From an uncultured Oscillospiraceae bacterium (GTDB lineage: Bacteria; Bacillota; Clostridia; Oscillospirales; Oscillospiraceae), in assembly GCA_910584835.1 (NCBI GenBank), contig CAJUEG010000053.1, positions 1 through 17,910 of the forward strand: 17,910 nucleotides of DNA, in the 5' to 3' direction. The notes beneath the pieces are model-generated. The model did not search any database, had not been told where the DNA came from, and was given only the letters and a program-made list of their open reading frames with translations. A program made the translations under genes and the position numbers. Of the stretch, positions 8,640-15,466 are shown in pieces (within the stretch, counting starts at the first letter, position 1; each line of letters starts with the position of its first letter).

Positions 8640-9226
8640 CCGGCGCTCCTCCTTCCCTCTTCCACCAGCTTGGCCTCTTCCTTCATCAGCCGCACCTTCC
8701 ACACCGCGTTGGCAGCCAGCAGGGCGCAGACAACCAGCAGCAGGCCGAACACCGCGTAGTGCAGGTCGAACCAGAAGGTGGACTCGGTATAAAGCGTACC
8801 CCACATCTCGGCGTGCTCCTTGAGGGCGGCAAAGTCCACCTGGAGGAACTGGGCCTTGAAAATTTCGATGTAGGTGTGGGCGAACACGGCGTTATACACC
8901 CCCGCCGCCACAAACAGGCCGGTGGCCACATAGTTGCCGATGTAGTACCGGCGGCGGCTGTGGGTGTTGGTGATGAACAGCAGCGCGCCCAGCAGGATCT
9001 GCACGATGCTGTACATCAGGAACATGCGGTTGAACTCCTGCATGTTGTAGTAGACAATGGAGCCGGACACGTCGGTCTGGAAGGGATTGCTGGGGTTGCG
9101 CATTGTGTCGTAGAGGCTGTCATACAAATCGGTCATAATGCCCAGCGAATAGAGGAAAAAGACCGCGCTTGTGATGACAGCCGCCAGACAAAGGATTTTT
9201 TGCGCGGTCATTTGTTTTTTATACAT
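8636..9226 (-). CDS. Four-helix membrane protein, transporter-associated (unknown function)
   Basis: A 196-residue integral membrane protein that I cannot assign to a named family. Predicted membrane segments are about 10-30 (containing FFLYSLGIM), 68-87, 97-117 and 153-175. The external loop between helices 1 and 2 (DLYDSLYDTMRNPSNPF and following) is rich in aromatic and polar residues, and a HSRRRYY turn joins helices 2 and 3. GGAGGAGG lies in front of the ATG. The gene follows the binding-protein gene after a 112-base gap that contains a strong hairpin, and overlaps the next gene by four bases. Its plan and first helix resemble the protein coded at 6442-7056. An accessory role in sugar uptake is inferred from position. 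Confidence 0.86.
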   Translation of the reverse strand: MYKKQMTAQKILCLAAVITSAVFFLYSLGIMTDLYDSLYDTMRNPSNPFQTDVSGSIVYYNMQEFNRMFLMYSIVQILLGALLFITNTHSRRRYYIGNYVATGLFVAAGVYNAVFAHTYIEIFKAQFLQVDFAALKEHAEMWGTLYTESTFWFDLHYAVFGLLLVVCALLAANAVWKVRLMKEEAKLVEEGRRSAG

Positions 9227-9250
9227 GACGACCTCCTCCCAGGGAAATCG

Positions 9251-9292
9251 CTTCTCCCCGGCCGGGGGCAGCTGTCCCCGGCCGGGCGGAAG
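9251..9292 (-). promoter_or_regulatory. Strong GC-rich stem-loop after the binding-protein gene
   Basis: The core is an 11-base perfect inverted repeat, CCCGGCCGGGG at 9257-9267 and CCCCGGCCGGG at 9276-9286. The intervening bases extend the stem by CAG/CTG after one mismatch. Outer CTTC (9251-9254) and GAAG (9289-9292) can also pair. It lies between the binding-protein stop (9339) and the next start (9226). There is no T-run after it on the minus strand, so it is not a standard terminator. Such hairpins after binding-protein genes commonly protect the upstream message and give the binding protein higher expression than the permease genes. Confidence 0.65.
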
Positions 9293-9338
9293 CTCGGAAT
9301 GGTTTGATTGGCCGCAGGCTGCAAAGCGGGACGCAAAC

Positions 9339-11483
9339 TCACTTCAGGGTCTCAAAGTAGGCCAGGTCCTTCTCCCAGGCTCCCTGCTTGATGGCCAGGT
9401 ACTGCTTGCCGGACCAATTGTTGGCCACGTTGTCGGCGGTGCCGGCGGCGTCCTGCATGGCGGCGTCGGTGTAGCCGCTGACCACAATGTTCAGCAGCAT
9501 ATTGTCGCCGTCCTTCTGCTGGTTGAAGCGGTCGGTGAGCTCGGTGTAGCCGTTCACGGTGTCATTTTCCACCTTGGTGGTGGGCAGCACGGTGGGGACG
9601 ATGGTGTACCAGGGGTTGGACGCCATGCCCAGCTCGGGATGCTTGATGGTGCCCAAGCCGATGGCGGTGGAGATGTAGCCCGCGCCCTCTTTGCCCACCT
9701 CGTGGGTGCACTGGTACTCAAAGGCCTGGCTCTTCAGGAAGGACAGGGTGGAACCCAGGTAGAAGCGGGCGTAGTTGGTGTAGTTGCCGCCGGCCTTATC
9801 CCACAGCTCCTCGTAGGTGGCGTCGGCAATGACGGGCATCGCCTTGCCGTTGAACAGGAAGGTCTCGCCGGTCTTGATAAAGGCATCGGGGCCGTAGCTC
9901 ATGAGGATCTGGCCCTCCTGGGAGTAGGCGAAGTCGATGAGGGCCAGGCAGGCGTTCAGCTTGTCGGTGTCGCTGCCCACGCCGGCCTTGGAGATGCCCC
10001 AGCCGTCGGTCTTGACGGAGCGCCAGGACTCGGTGAAGCGCATATACACGCCGTCCTCGCTGGAGCCGTCATACCAGCGGGCCACAGGCACCATGGCGGC
10101 CATGTACTTCTCGCCGTCCTGGAGGGCGGTGGCGTTCATCAGGGTCTGGGTCTGGTTGTAGTCGTAGTGCATGAAGCCCAGGTCGTTCTCCAGATAGGTC
10201 TTGGAGCTCTCCTCGGAGCCGTCCACAAAGGCCTTGGAGATCAGGCCCTCCTCCACCATGGCGTGCATCCGCTCCATGGCCTCGTAGGTTTCCTTCTCCT
10301 GGCGGGCGTCGTGGAGCGCGTTGTCGCTGCCCACGTACAGGTAGTCCTGGCGGGACTCCAGGCCGCGCACGCCGAACAGGGTGCCGGCAAAGCGGAACAT
10401 ATCCACCCGGCGCTGGTTGTTGTTGTCCTCACGGGTGAACAGGCCCTGAATGGTGTTGGTGCCGTTGAGGGTCTGGGGATTGGCCACCACGCAGCGCAGC
10501 AGGGCCACCAGCTCGTCGGCGTCCCAGGCGGCGTTCTGGCCCACAAACAGGTCGGCGCGGTCGGTGCCGTAGTAGCCGCCGTAGGCCTCGTCGATGTAAG
10601 TGCGCAGCATGTTGACGGCGGCCACGCCGTCCATGGAACCGGCGGCATTCATCTTGTCCACGATGTTGCCGGCGGTGTCATAGTCCTTGGTGACCTTCTC
10701 CACGCCGGAGCCGTCGGCCTTGACCACGTCGATCTCCACCTTGCCGGAGGTGGGCATGTAGGGCTGGTAGGACGGGGCGGCGGTCTTGTTGCTGGCGTCG
10801 GCGGTAAACTCGCCCTCGCCGTTGAGCAGCTTCTCAACCCAGTCGGTGCGCATCAGGGGCATGCGCTCGATGTCGTCCACGCCGTCAAAATAGGGGCTGA
10901 AGTAGATGGCGCCGGTGTCGGTGTTGCCGGTGATGGACAGCCGGACGATGGGGTTGGCATCCAGATAGGCCTTGAAGTTGGGCATCAGGTCCAGGTACTC
11001 GGCGATGTTGACCATGTTGCCCGCCTCGCCGTTCTCGGTGAGCTTGGTGGCGGTGCCGCTGACCATATCCACTTCGTTCAGCCGCTCCTTCCAGAAGTCA
11101 AACTCCTTGGAAGCGCTGTTGCCCTGGTACTGATTCTCGAAGACCACGTTCAGCTTGTTCTGTACCTCCACCCAGGTGGGCTTGAGCTCGCCGGTGTGAT
11201 AGGTATTGCCGTCGGCCAGCTTGATGCCGTCGCCGGCGGTCTCCGCGTCGAAGAACAGGCCGGTCTTGGCGCTGTTGTAGCCGGTGGCCATGCGCAGCTT
11301 GGTGCCGGGCGCATAGCTCAGGCCCTGCGCCGGAGCCTCGCTGGGCTCAGTGCCGGCGGGGGCGCTGCTCTGTGCGGGCGGGTCGGACTGCTGGACCTGG
11401 ACGCTGGGGCCGCAGCCGGACAGAAGGGCGGCGGTCATCACGATGGCCAGAAACACCGCGATCAGGGACTTATACTTTTTCAT
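9339..11483 (-). CDS. Extracellular carbohydrate-binding lipoprotein of an ABC importer
   Basis: A 714-residue solute-binding protein for a CUT1-type importer. It begins with a lipoprotein signal: MKKYK, a hydrophobic stretch, and the lipobox LLSGC with C24 as the lipidated cysteine. A Ser/Pro/Gln-rich linker (about 25-50) follows, and the mature protein would be tethered outside the membrane. The body has the acidic, aromatic-rich composition of family 1 binding proteins. At 714 residues it is longer than the roughly 430-560 of most sugar-binding proteins of this class. AAGGAGG precedes the ATG. It follows the two permease genes by 79 bases and precedes a strong intercistronic hairpin. The ligand is inferred to be a pectic oligosaccharide from the GH28, GH105 and CE8 genes nearby. 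The annotation as a binding protein is firm; the ligand is not. Confidence 0.92.
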   Translation of the reverse strand: MKKYKSLIAVFLAIVMTAALLSGCGPSVQVQQSDPPAQSSAPAGTEPSEAPAQGLSYAPGTKLRMATGYNSAKTGLFFDAETAGDGIKLADGNTYHTGELKPTWVEVQNKLNVVFENQYQGNSASKEFDFWKERLNEVDMVSGTATKLTENGEAGNMVNIAEYLDLMPNFKAYLDANPIVRLSITGNTDTGAIYFSPYFDGVDDIERMPLMRTDWVEKLLNGEGEFTADASNKTAAPSYQPYMPTSGKVEIDVVKADGSGVEKVTKDYDTAGNIVDKMNAAGSMDGVAAVNMLRTYIDEAYGGYYGTDRADLFVGQNAAWDADELVALLRCVVANPQTLNGTNTIQGLFTREDNNNQRRVDMFRFAGTLFGVRGLESRQDYLYVGSDNALHDARQEKETYEAMERMHAMVEEGLISKAFVDGSEESSKTYLENDLGFMHYDYNQTQTLMNATALQDGEKYMAAMVPVARWYDGSSEDGVYMRFTESWRSVKTDGWGISKAGVGSDTDKLNACLALIDFAYSQEGQILMSYGPDAFIKTGETFLFNGKAMPVIADATYEELWDKAGGNYTNYARFYLGSTLSFLKSQAFEYQCTHEVGKEGAGYISTAIGLGTIKHPELGMASNPWYTIVPTVLPTTKVENDTVNGYTELTDRFNQQKDGDNMLLNIVVSGYTDAAMQDAAGTADNVANNWSGKQYLAIKQGAWEKDLAYFETLK

Positions 11484-11562
11484 GATATCCTCCTTATGTC
11501 TGTTTGATTTTTGCCTTCCGGCACAGCCGGGGAAGCACGTACCTAAAAATTTTGGGGGAACG

Positions 11563-12453
11563 TTACTCCTTCACGCCGCCCACATTGACGCCTTTTGCAA
11601 AATATTTCTGGATAAAGGGGTAGATGATGAGGATGGGGACAATGGAGCACACGATGAGGGCGTAGATCACCGAATCCGCGGCAAACGCCTCATTCCAGCC
11701 CGCCATGGTCTCCGGGTCGGTATACTGCTCCAGCCGGAGCCGGATGAACACCTGCAGGGGATGCTCGTTGGAGTTGGAGATCATCTGCCGGGCCCAGAAG
11801 TAGCCGTTCCAGCGGGAGATGGCGAAGAACAGGGCCACGGTGGCGATGGTGGACTTGCTCATGGGGATGTACACCTTGCTGAGCACCTGGAACTCGGTGG
11901 CGCCGTCCACGACGGCGGCCTCCTCGATCTCGGAGGGCACGCCCTCGAAGGCGTTGCGCAGCAGGATGATGTTCATGGCCGCCATGCCCATGGCAATGAC
12001 CACCAGCCACTTGTCGTCGGTAATGCCCGCGGCGGTGAACACCTTCTTGGTGGCCAGGTAGTTCAGATACTGGGGCACAATGCCCGCGGAGAACCACATG
12101 GTGAACACCAGGAAGAAGTTGAAAAACTTACGGAACAGCAGCCGCCGCTTGGACAAAGCGTAGGCCCCCAGGATGGCGGTGAGCATGGACCACAGTGTTC
12201 CGTACAATGTGAGGAACAGGGTGTTGGAGTAGGCGTTCCAGAACATGTTGTCCCCGAACATCCGGGCAAAGGCGTCAAACTGCACGTTCTTCGGGAAGAG
12301 CACGATGGAGCCGTACTCCACGTCGGCGCGCCCGCTGATGGAGGCGGATACCGCGTACACAAAGGGGTACAGGCAGCACAGGGCAAACACGGTGAGCAGC
12401 GTATAGCTGATGATCTTGAAGATCAGCTCGGAGGTCTCAAGTTTTCGTTTCAT
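11563..12453 (-). CDS. ABC sugar transporter permease, LplC/YtcP type
   Basis: A 296-residue inner-membrane permease of the CUT1 family with about six membrane helices, the first near 13-34. The cytoplasmic EAA loop that docks on the ATPase is at about 171-200 (GVPSEIEEAAVVDGATE and following), and the C-terminus YFAKGVNVGGVKE is typical of LplC-type permeases. It begins 14 bases after the LplB-type permease stop, with GGGAGGGTGAGG in front of the ATG. Together with the gene at 12468-13535 it should form the translocation pore for oligosaccharides delivered by the lipoprotein at 9339-11483. The ATPase at 7053-8135 is the probable partner. Confidence 0.94.
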   Translation of the reverse strand: MKRKLETSELIFKIISYTLLTVFALCCLYPFVYAVSASISGRADVEYGSIVLFPKNVQFDAFARMFGDNMFWNAYSNTLFLTLYGTLWSMLTAILGAYALSKRRLLFRKFFNFFLVFTMWFSAGIVPQYLNYLATKKVFTAAGITDDKWLVVIAMGMAAMNIILLRNAFEGVPSEIEEAAVVDGATEFQVLSKVYIPMSKSTIATVALFFAISRWNGYFWARQMISNSNEHPLQVFIRLRLEQYTDPETMAGWNEAFAADSVIYALIVCSIVPILIIYPFIQKYFAKGVNVGGVKE

Positions 12454-12467
12454 GCCTCACCCTCCCG

Positions 12468-13535
12468 TCAGTAGAGCGACGTGTTGGACGCCTTGCGGGC
12501 GATGGTGTTGGCCCCGATCACCAGCAGCATCCCGATGACATTGTTCATCATCTCCGCCGCCGCCGCAATGCCGGTGCCCGCGCTGGTCCCGGTGCCGGCC
12601 ATGCCGCTCATCCGGTTGGCGAAGGTGGACACCACATCGGCGGTGACGTAGGTGTTGGTGTTGTAGAGCAGCAGCACCTTCTCGTAGCCGATGTTCAAAA
12701 GGGAGCCGATGCGGGTGATGAGCATGATGACGATGGTGGACAGAATGCTGGGCAGCACCACGTAGCGCATCTGGGCCATCTTGTCCGCGCCGTCGATCTG
12801 GGCGGCCTCGTAGCTGGTGGGCGAGATGGCGATGATGGCGGCGAAGAATACGATGCTGTCATAGCCCGCGCTCTCCCAGATGCCGCTGATCTGGTAGATG
12901 GAGCGGAAAAACACCGGGTTGTTCAAAAGCCCCGCGTTGGCCACCTCCGGCGTGATGACTCCCAGCCCGGACAGCGCCTGGTTGACGATGCCCATGCCGG
13001 TGGTCAGCGAGCCCTGCTTCACCAGCATGGTCACCAGGGACGTCATGACCACGGTGGACATGAACTTGGGCAGGTAGGTGAGCACCTGATAGACGCTCCG
13101 GGCGGCGTTGGAGCGGATCTCATTGAAAAACAGCGCCAGGATAATGGGGATGGGGAAGCCGAAGCACAGCCCGTAGAAGCTGAGGATGAAGGTGTTCCTC
13201 ATCGCCCTCCAGAAGTCGGTGGAGAGCTGGTCCCCGCCCACCAGCAGCCGCCTGAAATATGAAAAGCCGGAAAACAGCTGCTCGGAGACGGGCACAACGC
13301 TGTCTGACACCTTGAAGCAGCCCAGCAGCTCGTACATGGGAAAATAGCGCCAGAACAGGAACACCAGCAGCATGGGAACCAGCATCACATACAGCCGCCA
13401 GTCCTTCACAATGGCCGCGCCCACATGCCGCCAGTAGTGCTTTTCCACGTCGTCCCGGACCGCCTGTTCCGGGCTGATCCGATAGGCGCCGCTCACGCGG
13501 TCGAATTCAAGGAAATCCGCTGCCCTATCTTTCAT
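12468..13535 (-). CDS. ABC sugar transporter permease, LplB type
   Basis: A 355-residue permease of the CUT1 family with about six membrane helices. The EAA loop is at 242-265 (SYEAAQIDGADKMAQMRYVVLP), and the tail ANTIARKASNTSLY matches the usual LplB-type ending. The N-terminus carries about 45 extra hydrophilic residues before the first helix (about 48-63), including KHYWRHVGAAIVKDW. LplB proteins usually have a much shorter cytoplasmic lead, so this copy is somewhat longer than the roughly 300-320 residues typical. AAGGAGGAGG precedes the ATG. It follows the first membrane protein of the operon by 18 bases and is followed by the LplC-type gene 14 bases later. Confidence 0.94.
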   Translation of the reverse strand: MKDRAADFLEFDRVSGAYRISPEQAVRDDVEKHYWRHVGAAIVKDWRLYVMLVPMLLVFLFWRYFPMYELLGCFKVSDSVVPVSEQLFSGFSYFRRLLVGGDQLSTDFWRAMRNTFILSFYGLCFGFPIPIILALFFNEIRSNAARSVYQVLTYLPKFMSTVVMTSLVTMLVKQGSLTTGMGIVNQALSGLGVITPEVANAGLLNNPVFFRSIYQISGIWESAGYDSIVFFAAIIAISPTSYEAAQIDGADKMAQMRYVVLPSILSTIVIMLITRIGSLLNIGYEKVLLLYNTNTYVTADVVSTFANRMSGMAGTGTSAGTGIAAAAEMMNNVIGMLLVIGANTIARKASNTSLY

Positions 13536-13553
13536 AGTTTACCTCCTCCTTTT

Positions 13554-14117
13554 TTATTCCTCCTGCGCGTGCAGGCGCAGAAGGTAGTGTTTTTGATCCT
13601 CATAGACACCGTCCAGCTTTCGCGCTATCCAGATGATCACAAAGGTAAATAAGAGGGAGAGGCTGTCGGTGGTGAAAAAGCCCACCGCGCTCCCCGGCCC
13701 GGCCCCAAGCATGAGGGCCGCCGCCGCTCTCCCCGCCTGCATCAGCAGCTGCACCAGCAGCGGGAACACCAGGGACAGGTGCCCTGTGCGCACCCGCTCC
13801 TTGCCAAAAATCTTGAGCAGCGCCACCGCCGCCACCGAGAGCAGGTTGCCCCCGCAGTAGATGACGTACTGCTCCGGGGCGGCCCCGGAGAACAGGCAGA
13901 ACACCAGCCCCGCCTCCGCCGCGTGGATGGCGCCCCACGCCCCCCAGCGCATGTAGACGATGGACGTGATGGCCGCGGCCAGGGACACAGTGAAGGGCTG
14001 GCCTGGGAACCACCAGTTGGCGGCCCTGACAATGATGAACTCAAAGACCGCCAGCGCCAGCCCCAGCAGCGTAAGGTCGATGGCCCGGTATTCCTTCCAC
14101 GTTCGCTGCCGCTTCAT
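13554..14117 (-). CDS. Five- or six-helix membrane protein, first gene of the transporter operon (unknown function)
   Basis: A 187-residue integral membrane protein that I cannot name. Hydrophobic segments lie near 14-33, 43-57, 61-78, 84-104, 114-137 and 148-166. The overall look, with small residues in helices and conserved-looking turns such as RWGAWGAIHAAEAG and GFFTTDSLSLLF, is reminiscent of small S-component-like (ECF) membrane proteins. I cannot show a true relationship. The C-terminus LDGVYEDQKHYLLRLHAQEE is cytoplasmic and charged. The ribosome site (GGGATGG) is weaker than those of the following genes. It is the promoter-proximal gene of the operon, 18 bases before the LplB-type permease, so it is probably made together with the pore proteins. 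Confidence 0.85.
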   Translation of the reverse strand: MKRQRTWKEYRAIDLTLLGLALAVFEFIIVRAANWWFPGQPFTVSLAAAITSIVYMRWGAWGAIHAAEAGLVFCLFSGAAPEQYVIYCGGNLLSVAAVALLKIFGKERVRTGHLSLVFPLLVQLLMQAGRAAAALMLGAGPGSAVGFFTTDSLSLLFTFVIIWIARKLDGVYEDQKHYLLRLHAQEE

Positions 14118-14290
14118 TCCATCCCTGCCCCCGGTTTCAAAATCTGTACAAATCGGACTAAATTTGCGCAGCGCCCTCTCCTCCGGCCCTCCGGCGCCGC
14201 CGTTTTAACACCGGCACTGTCTTATGCGACAAAAAAACGCCGTGCTTTTTGTGCAAATTTACCCCATAGCTTCCTTCTGATTCTACAGCA

Positions 14291-14319
14291 ATTATATACA
14301 TTGTCGAATGCCAAGTATA
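14291..14319 (-). promoter_or_regulatory. Candidate promoter of the transporter operon
   Basis: On the minus strand a perfect TATAAT lies at 14296-14291. The hexamer 17 bases upstream (14319-14314) is TATACT, a poor match to TTGACA. A good -10 with a weak -35 fits a promoter that needs an activator, such as the AraC-family protein coded at 2225-3001. The predicted start near 14284 would leave a leader of about 165 bases before the first gene. Confidence 0.45.
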
Positions 14320-14322
14320 TAG

Positions 14323-14341
14323 ATAAAATAATTTATTTTAT
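14323..14341. repeat. Perfect AT-only palindrome between divergent promoters
   Basis: A 19-base sequence made of ATAAAATAA, a central T, and TTATTTTAT: two perfect 9-base arms. It lies 27 bases upstream of the minus-strand -10 box and about 55 bases upstream of the plus-strand -10 box, in a region otherwise much more AT-rich than the window. It could be an operator for a dimeric regulator, or an UP-element-like stretch serving both promoters. Confidence 0.55.
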
Positions 14342-14372
14342 GTACAAAACAGATTCCCTGTCCTTCCCGCTA

Positions 14373-14401
14373 TGTTCACGGCGCAAAGGGTCGGTTATAA
14401 T
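14373..14401 (+). promoter_or_regulatory. Promoter of the pectin methylesterase gene
   Basis: A perfect TATAAT at 14396-14401 lies 31 bases before the CE8 start codon. The hexamer at a 17-base spacing (14373-14378, TGTTCA) matches the -35 consensus at only three positions. As on the opposite strand, this suggests that an activator is needed. Confidence 0.6.
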
Positions 14402-14432
14402 GGGGCTGCCCAATTAAAAAGGAGGAATTCTC

Positions 14433-15290
14433 ATGATCCATACCGATCCCAGCCAGAACCTGCAGCAGGTCCTGGACGCCGCCGCCCCCGGCTCCTCGAT
14501 CCGGCTCGCCCCGGGGGATTACCGGATCAAGGCCGCCGTGTTCACGCCGGGGCTGACCATCTGCGGCGCGGGGGCGGACCGCACCCGGATCATCTGGGAC
14601 GACTATGCCAGGAAGCCGGACGGGCGCGGCGTGGGGCTCAACACCTTCCGCACCTGGACCATGGCCGTGTGCGCCGACTGCGTTACCATGCGGGACCTGT
14701 CCGTCGTCAACGACGCCCTGCGCCCGGAGGAGAAGGGCCAGGAGGTGGCGCTGACCGTGTACGCCGACGATTTCACCATGGAAAACTGCCGCCTCTCCTC
14801 CACCCAGGACACGCTGTTTTTGGGCCCCCTCCCCCCCGACCTCATCATGCGCTACGACGGCTTCCTTCCCGGCTTCCTCCGGCTGGACAAGCCCTGCCGC
14901 CAGCACTTTTCCCGCTGCCTCATTGAGGGAACGGTGGATTTCATCTTCGGCTGCGGGGACGCGGTGTTTGAGTCCTGCGAAATCCGCTCCCTCCGCGACG
15001 CCCGGAACGTGGGCTATGCCGCCGCCCCCGCCCACAGCCGCTCCCAGGCCCGCGGGTTCCGCTTCCGAAACTGCCGCTTTACGGCGGAGGACGGGGTGGC
15101 CCCCGGCTCCGTCTGCCTGGCCCGGCCATGGCGGGACTACGGGCTGTGCGTGTTTCAAAACTGCGCCTACGGCCCTCACATCTCGCCGCTGGGCTTTGAC
15201 AAGTGGAACGGCACCCGGCGGGATGAGACCGCCCGTTTCTACGAAACGCCTCCGGCCGAAGGGCGGGCCGCCTGGGTCAGGACGCTCTGA
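14433..15290 (+). CDS. Pectin methylesterase, carbohydrate esterase family 8
   Basis: A 285-residue pectinesterase that removes methyl groups from galacturonate residues, releasing methanol. The CE8 motifs are all visible: QDTLF (Q125, D126 as the general acid/base), GTVDFIFG (D169 as nucleophile), and LARPWRDYG (R231 and W233). A right-handed beta-helix is expected. It has no signal peptide, unlike secreted plant-pathogen pectinesterases, and so it should act on imported methylated oligosaccharides in the cytoplasm. AAGGAGGAATTC places the start firmly at 14433. It is divergent from the transporter operon and probably shares its control region, so uptake and demethylation would be induced together. 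A hairpin terminator follows about 130 bases downstream. Confidence 0.95.
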   Translation: MIHTDPSQNLQQVLDAAAPGSSIRLAPGDYRIKAAVFTPGLTICGAGADRTRIIWDDYARKPDGRGVGLNTFRTWTMAVCADCVTMRDLSVVNDALRPEEKGQEVALTVYADDFTMENCRLSSTQDTLFLGPLPPDLIMRYDGFLPGFLRLDKPCRQHFSRCLIEGTVDFIFGCGDAVFESCEIRSLRDARNVGYAAAPAHSRSQARGFRFRNCRFTAEDGVAPGSVCLARPWRDYGLCVFQNCAYGPHISPLGFDKWNGTRRDETARFYETPPAEGRAAWVRTL

Positions 15291-15418
15291 CCCCTGATCC
15301 GGCGCCGGCATATGAAGCACAGGGCTGCCCCGGTCCGGCGCAGTCCGCCTGCCGTAAAGCGCAGCACAAACAAGCCAAAAAAGCGAACCGCTGAAACCCC
15401 GCAGCTCCAGCCATTGTT
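15291..15418. other. Short non-coding stretch after the CE8 gene
   Basis: The 128 bases between the CE8 stop and the terminator carry no open frame with a ribosome site on either strand. GC content is still high at first and falls towards the AT-rich island. I see nothing else in it. Confidence 0.4.
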
Positions 15419-15454
15419 GAGAACTGTCGATTTATGTCGGCAGTTCTCTTTTTT
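15419..15454 (+). terminator. Rho-independent terminator after the pectin methylesterase gene
   Basis: GAGAACTG (15419-15426) pairs with CAGTTCTC (15441-15448). The stem continues inward through a T-G wobble and CGA/TCG to a 6-base TTTATG loop, and is followed directly by six T (15449-15454). This is a textbook intrinsic terminator in the plus direction. Confidence 0.9.
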
Positions 15455-15466
15455 GCTTTATAGAAC

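Larger units (their letters stand above)
14118..14432. promoter_or_regulatory. Divergent control region between the transporter operon and the CE8 gene
   Basis: This 315-base gap contains no gene. It holds the promoter of the pectin methylesterase gene on the plus strand, a candidate promoter of the 11-gene operon on the minus strand, and an AT-rich perfect palindrome between them. About 170 bases would be the leader of the transporter operon. Within that leader, AAATTTGCGCA (14160-14170) and TGTGCAAATTT (14250-14260) are inverted copies with one mismatch and could pair in the RNA. I see no riboswitch or tRNA that I recognise. Confidence 0.6.

Noticed and set aside
7098..8759. 553-codon plus-strand open frame across the second ATPase
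   Set aside because: It spans two genes on the other strand, has no ribosome site, and its composition is that of a shadow.
9171..11507. 778-codon plus-strand open frame opposite the binding protein
   Set aside because: It has the same low-complexity G/V/H/A composition typical of antisense frames in high-GC DNA. The minus strand has a lipobox, ribosome site and family-like sequence.
14376..15320. 314-codon minus-strand open frame opposite the pectin methylesterase
   Set aside because: It runs over the divergent control region, and the plus strand has all CE8 motifs plus a strong ribosome site.
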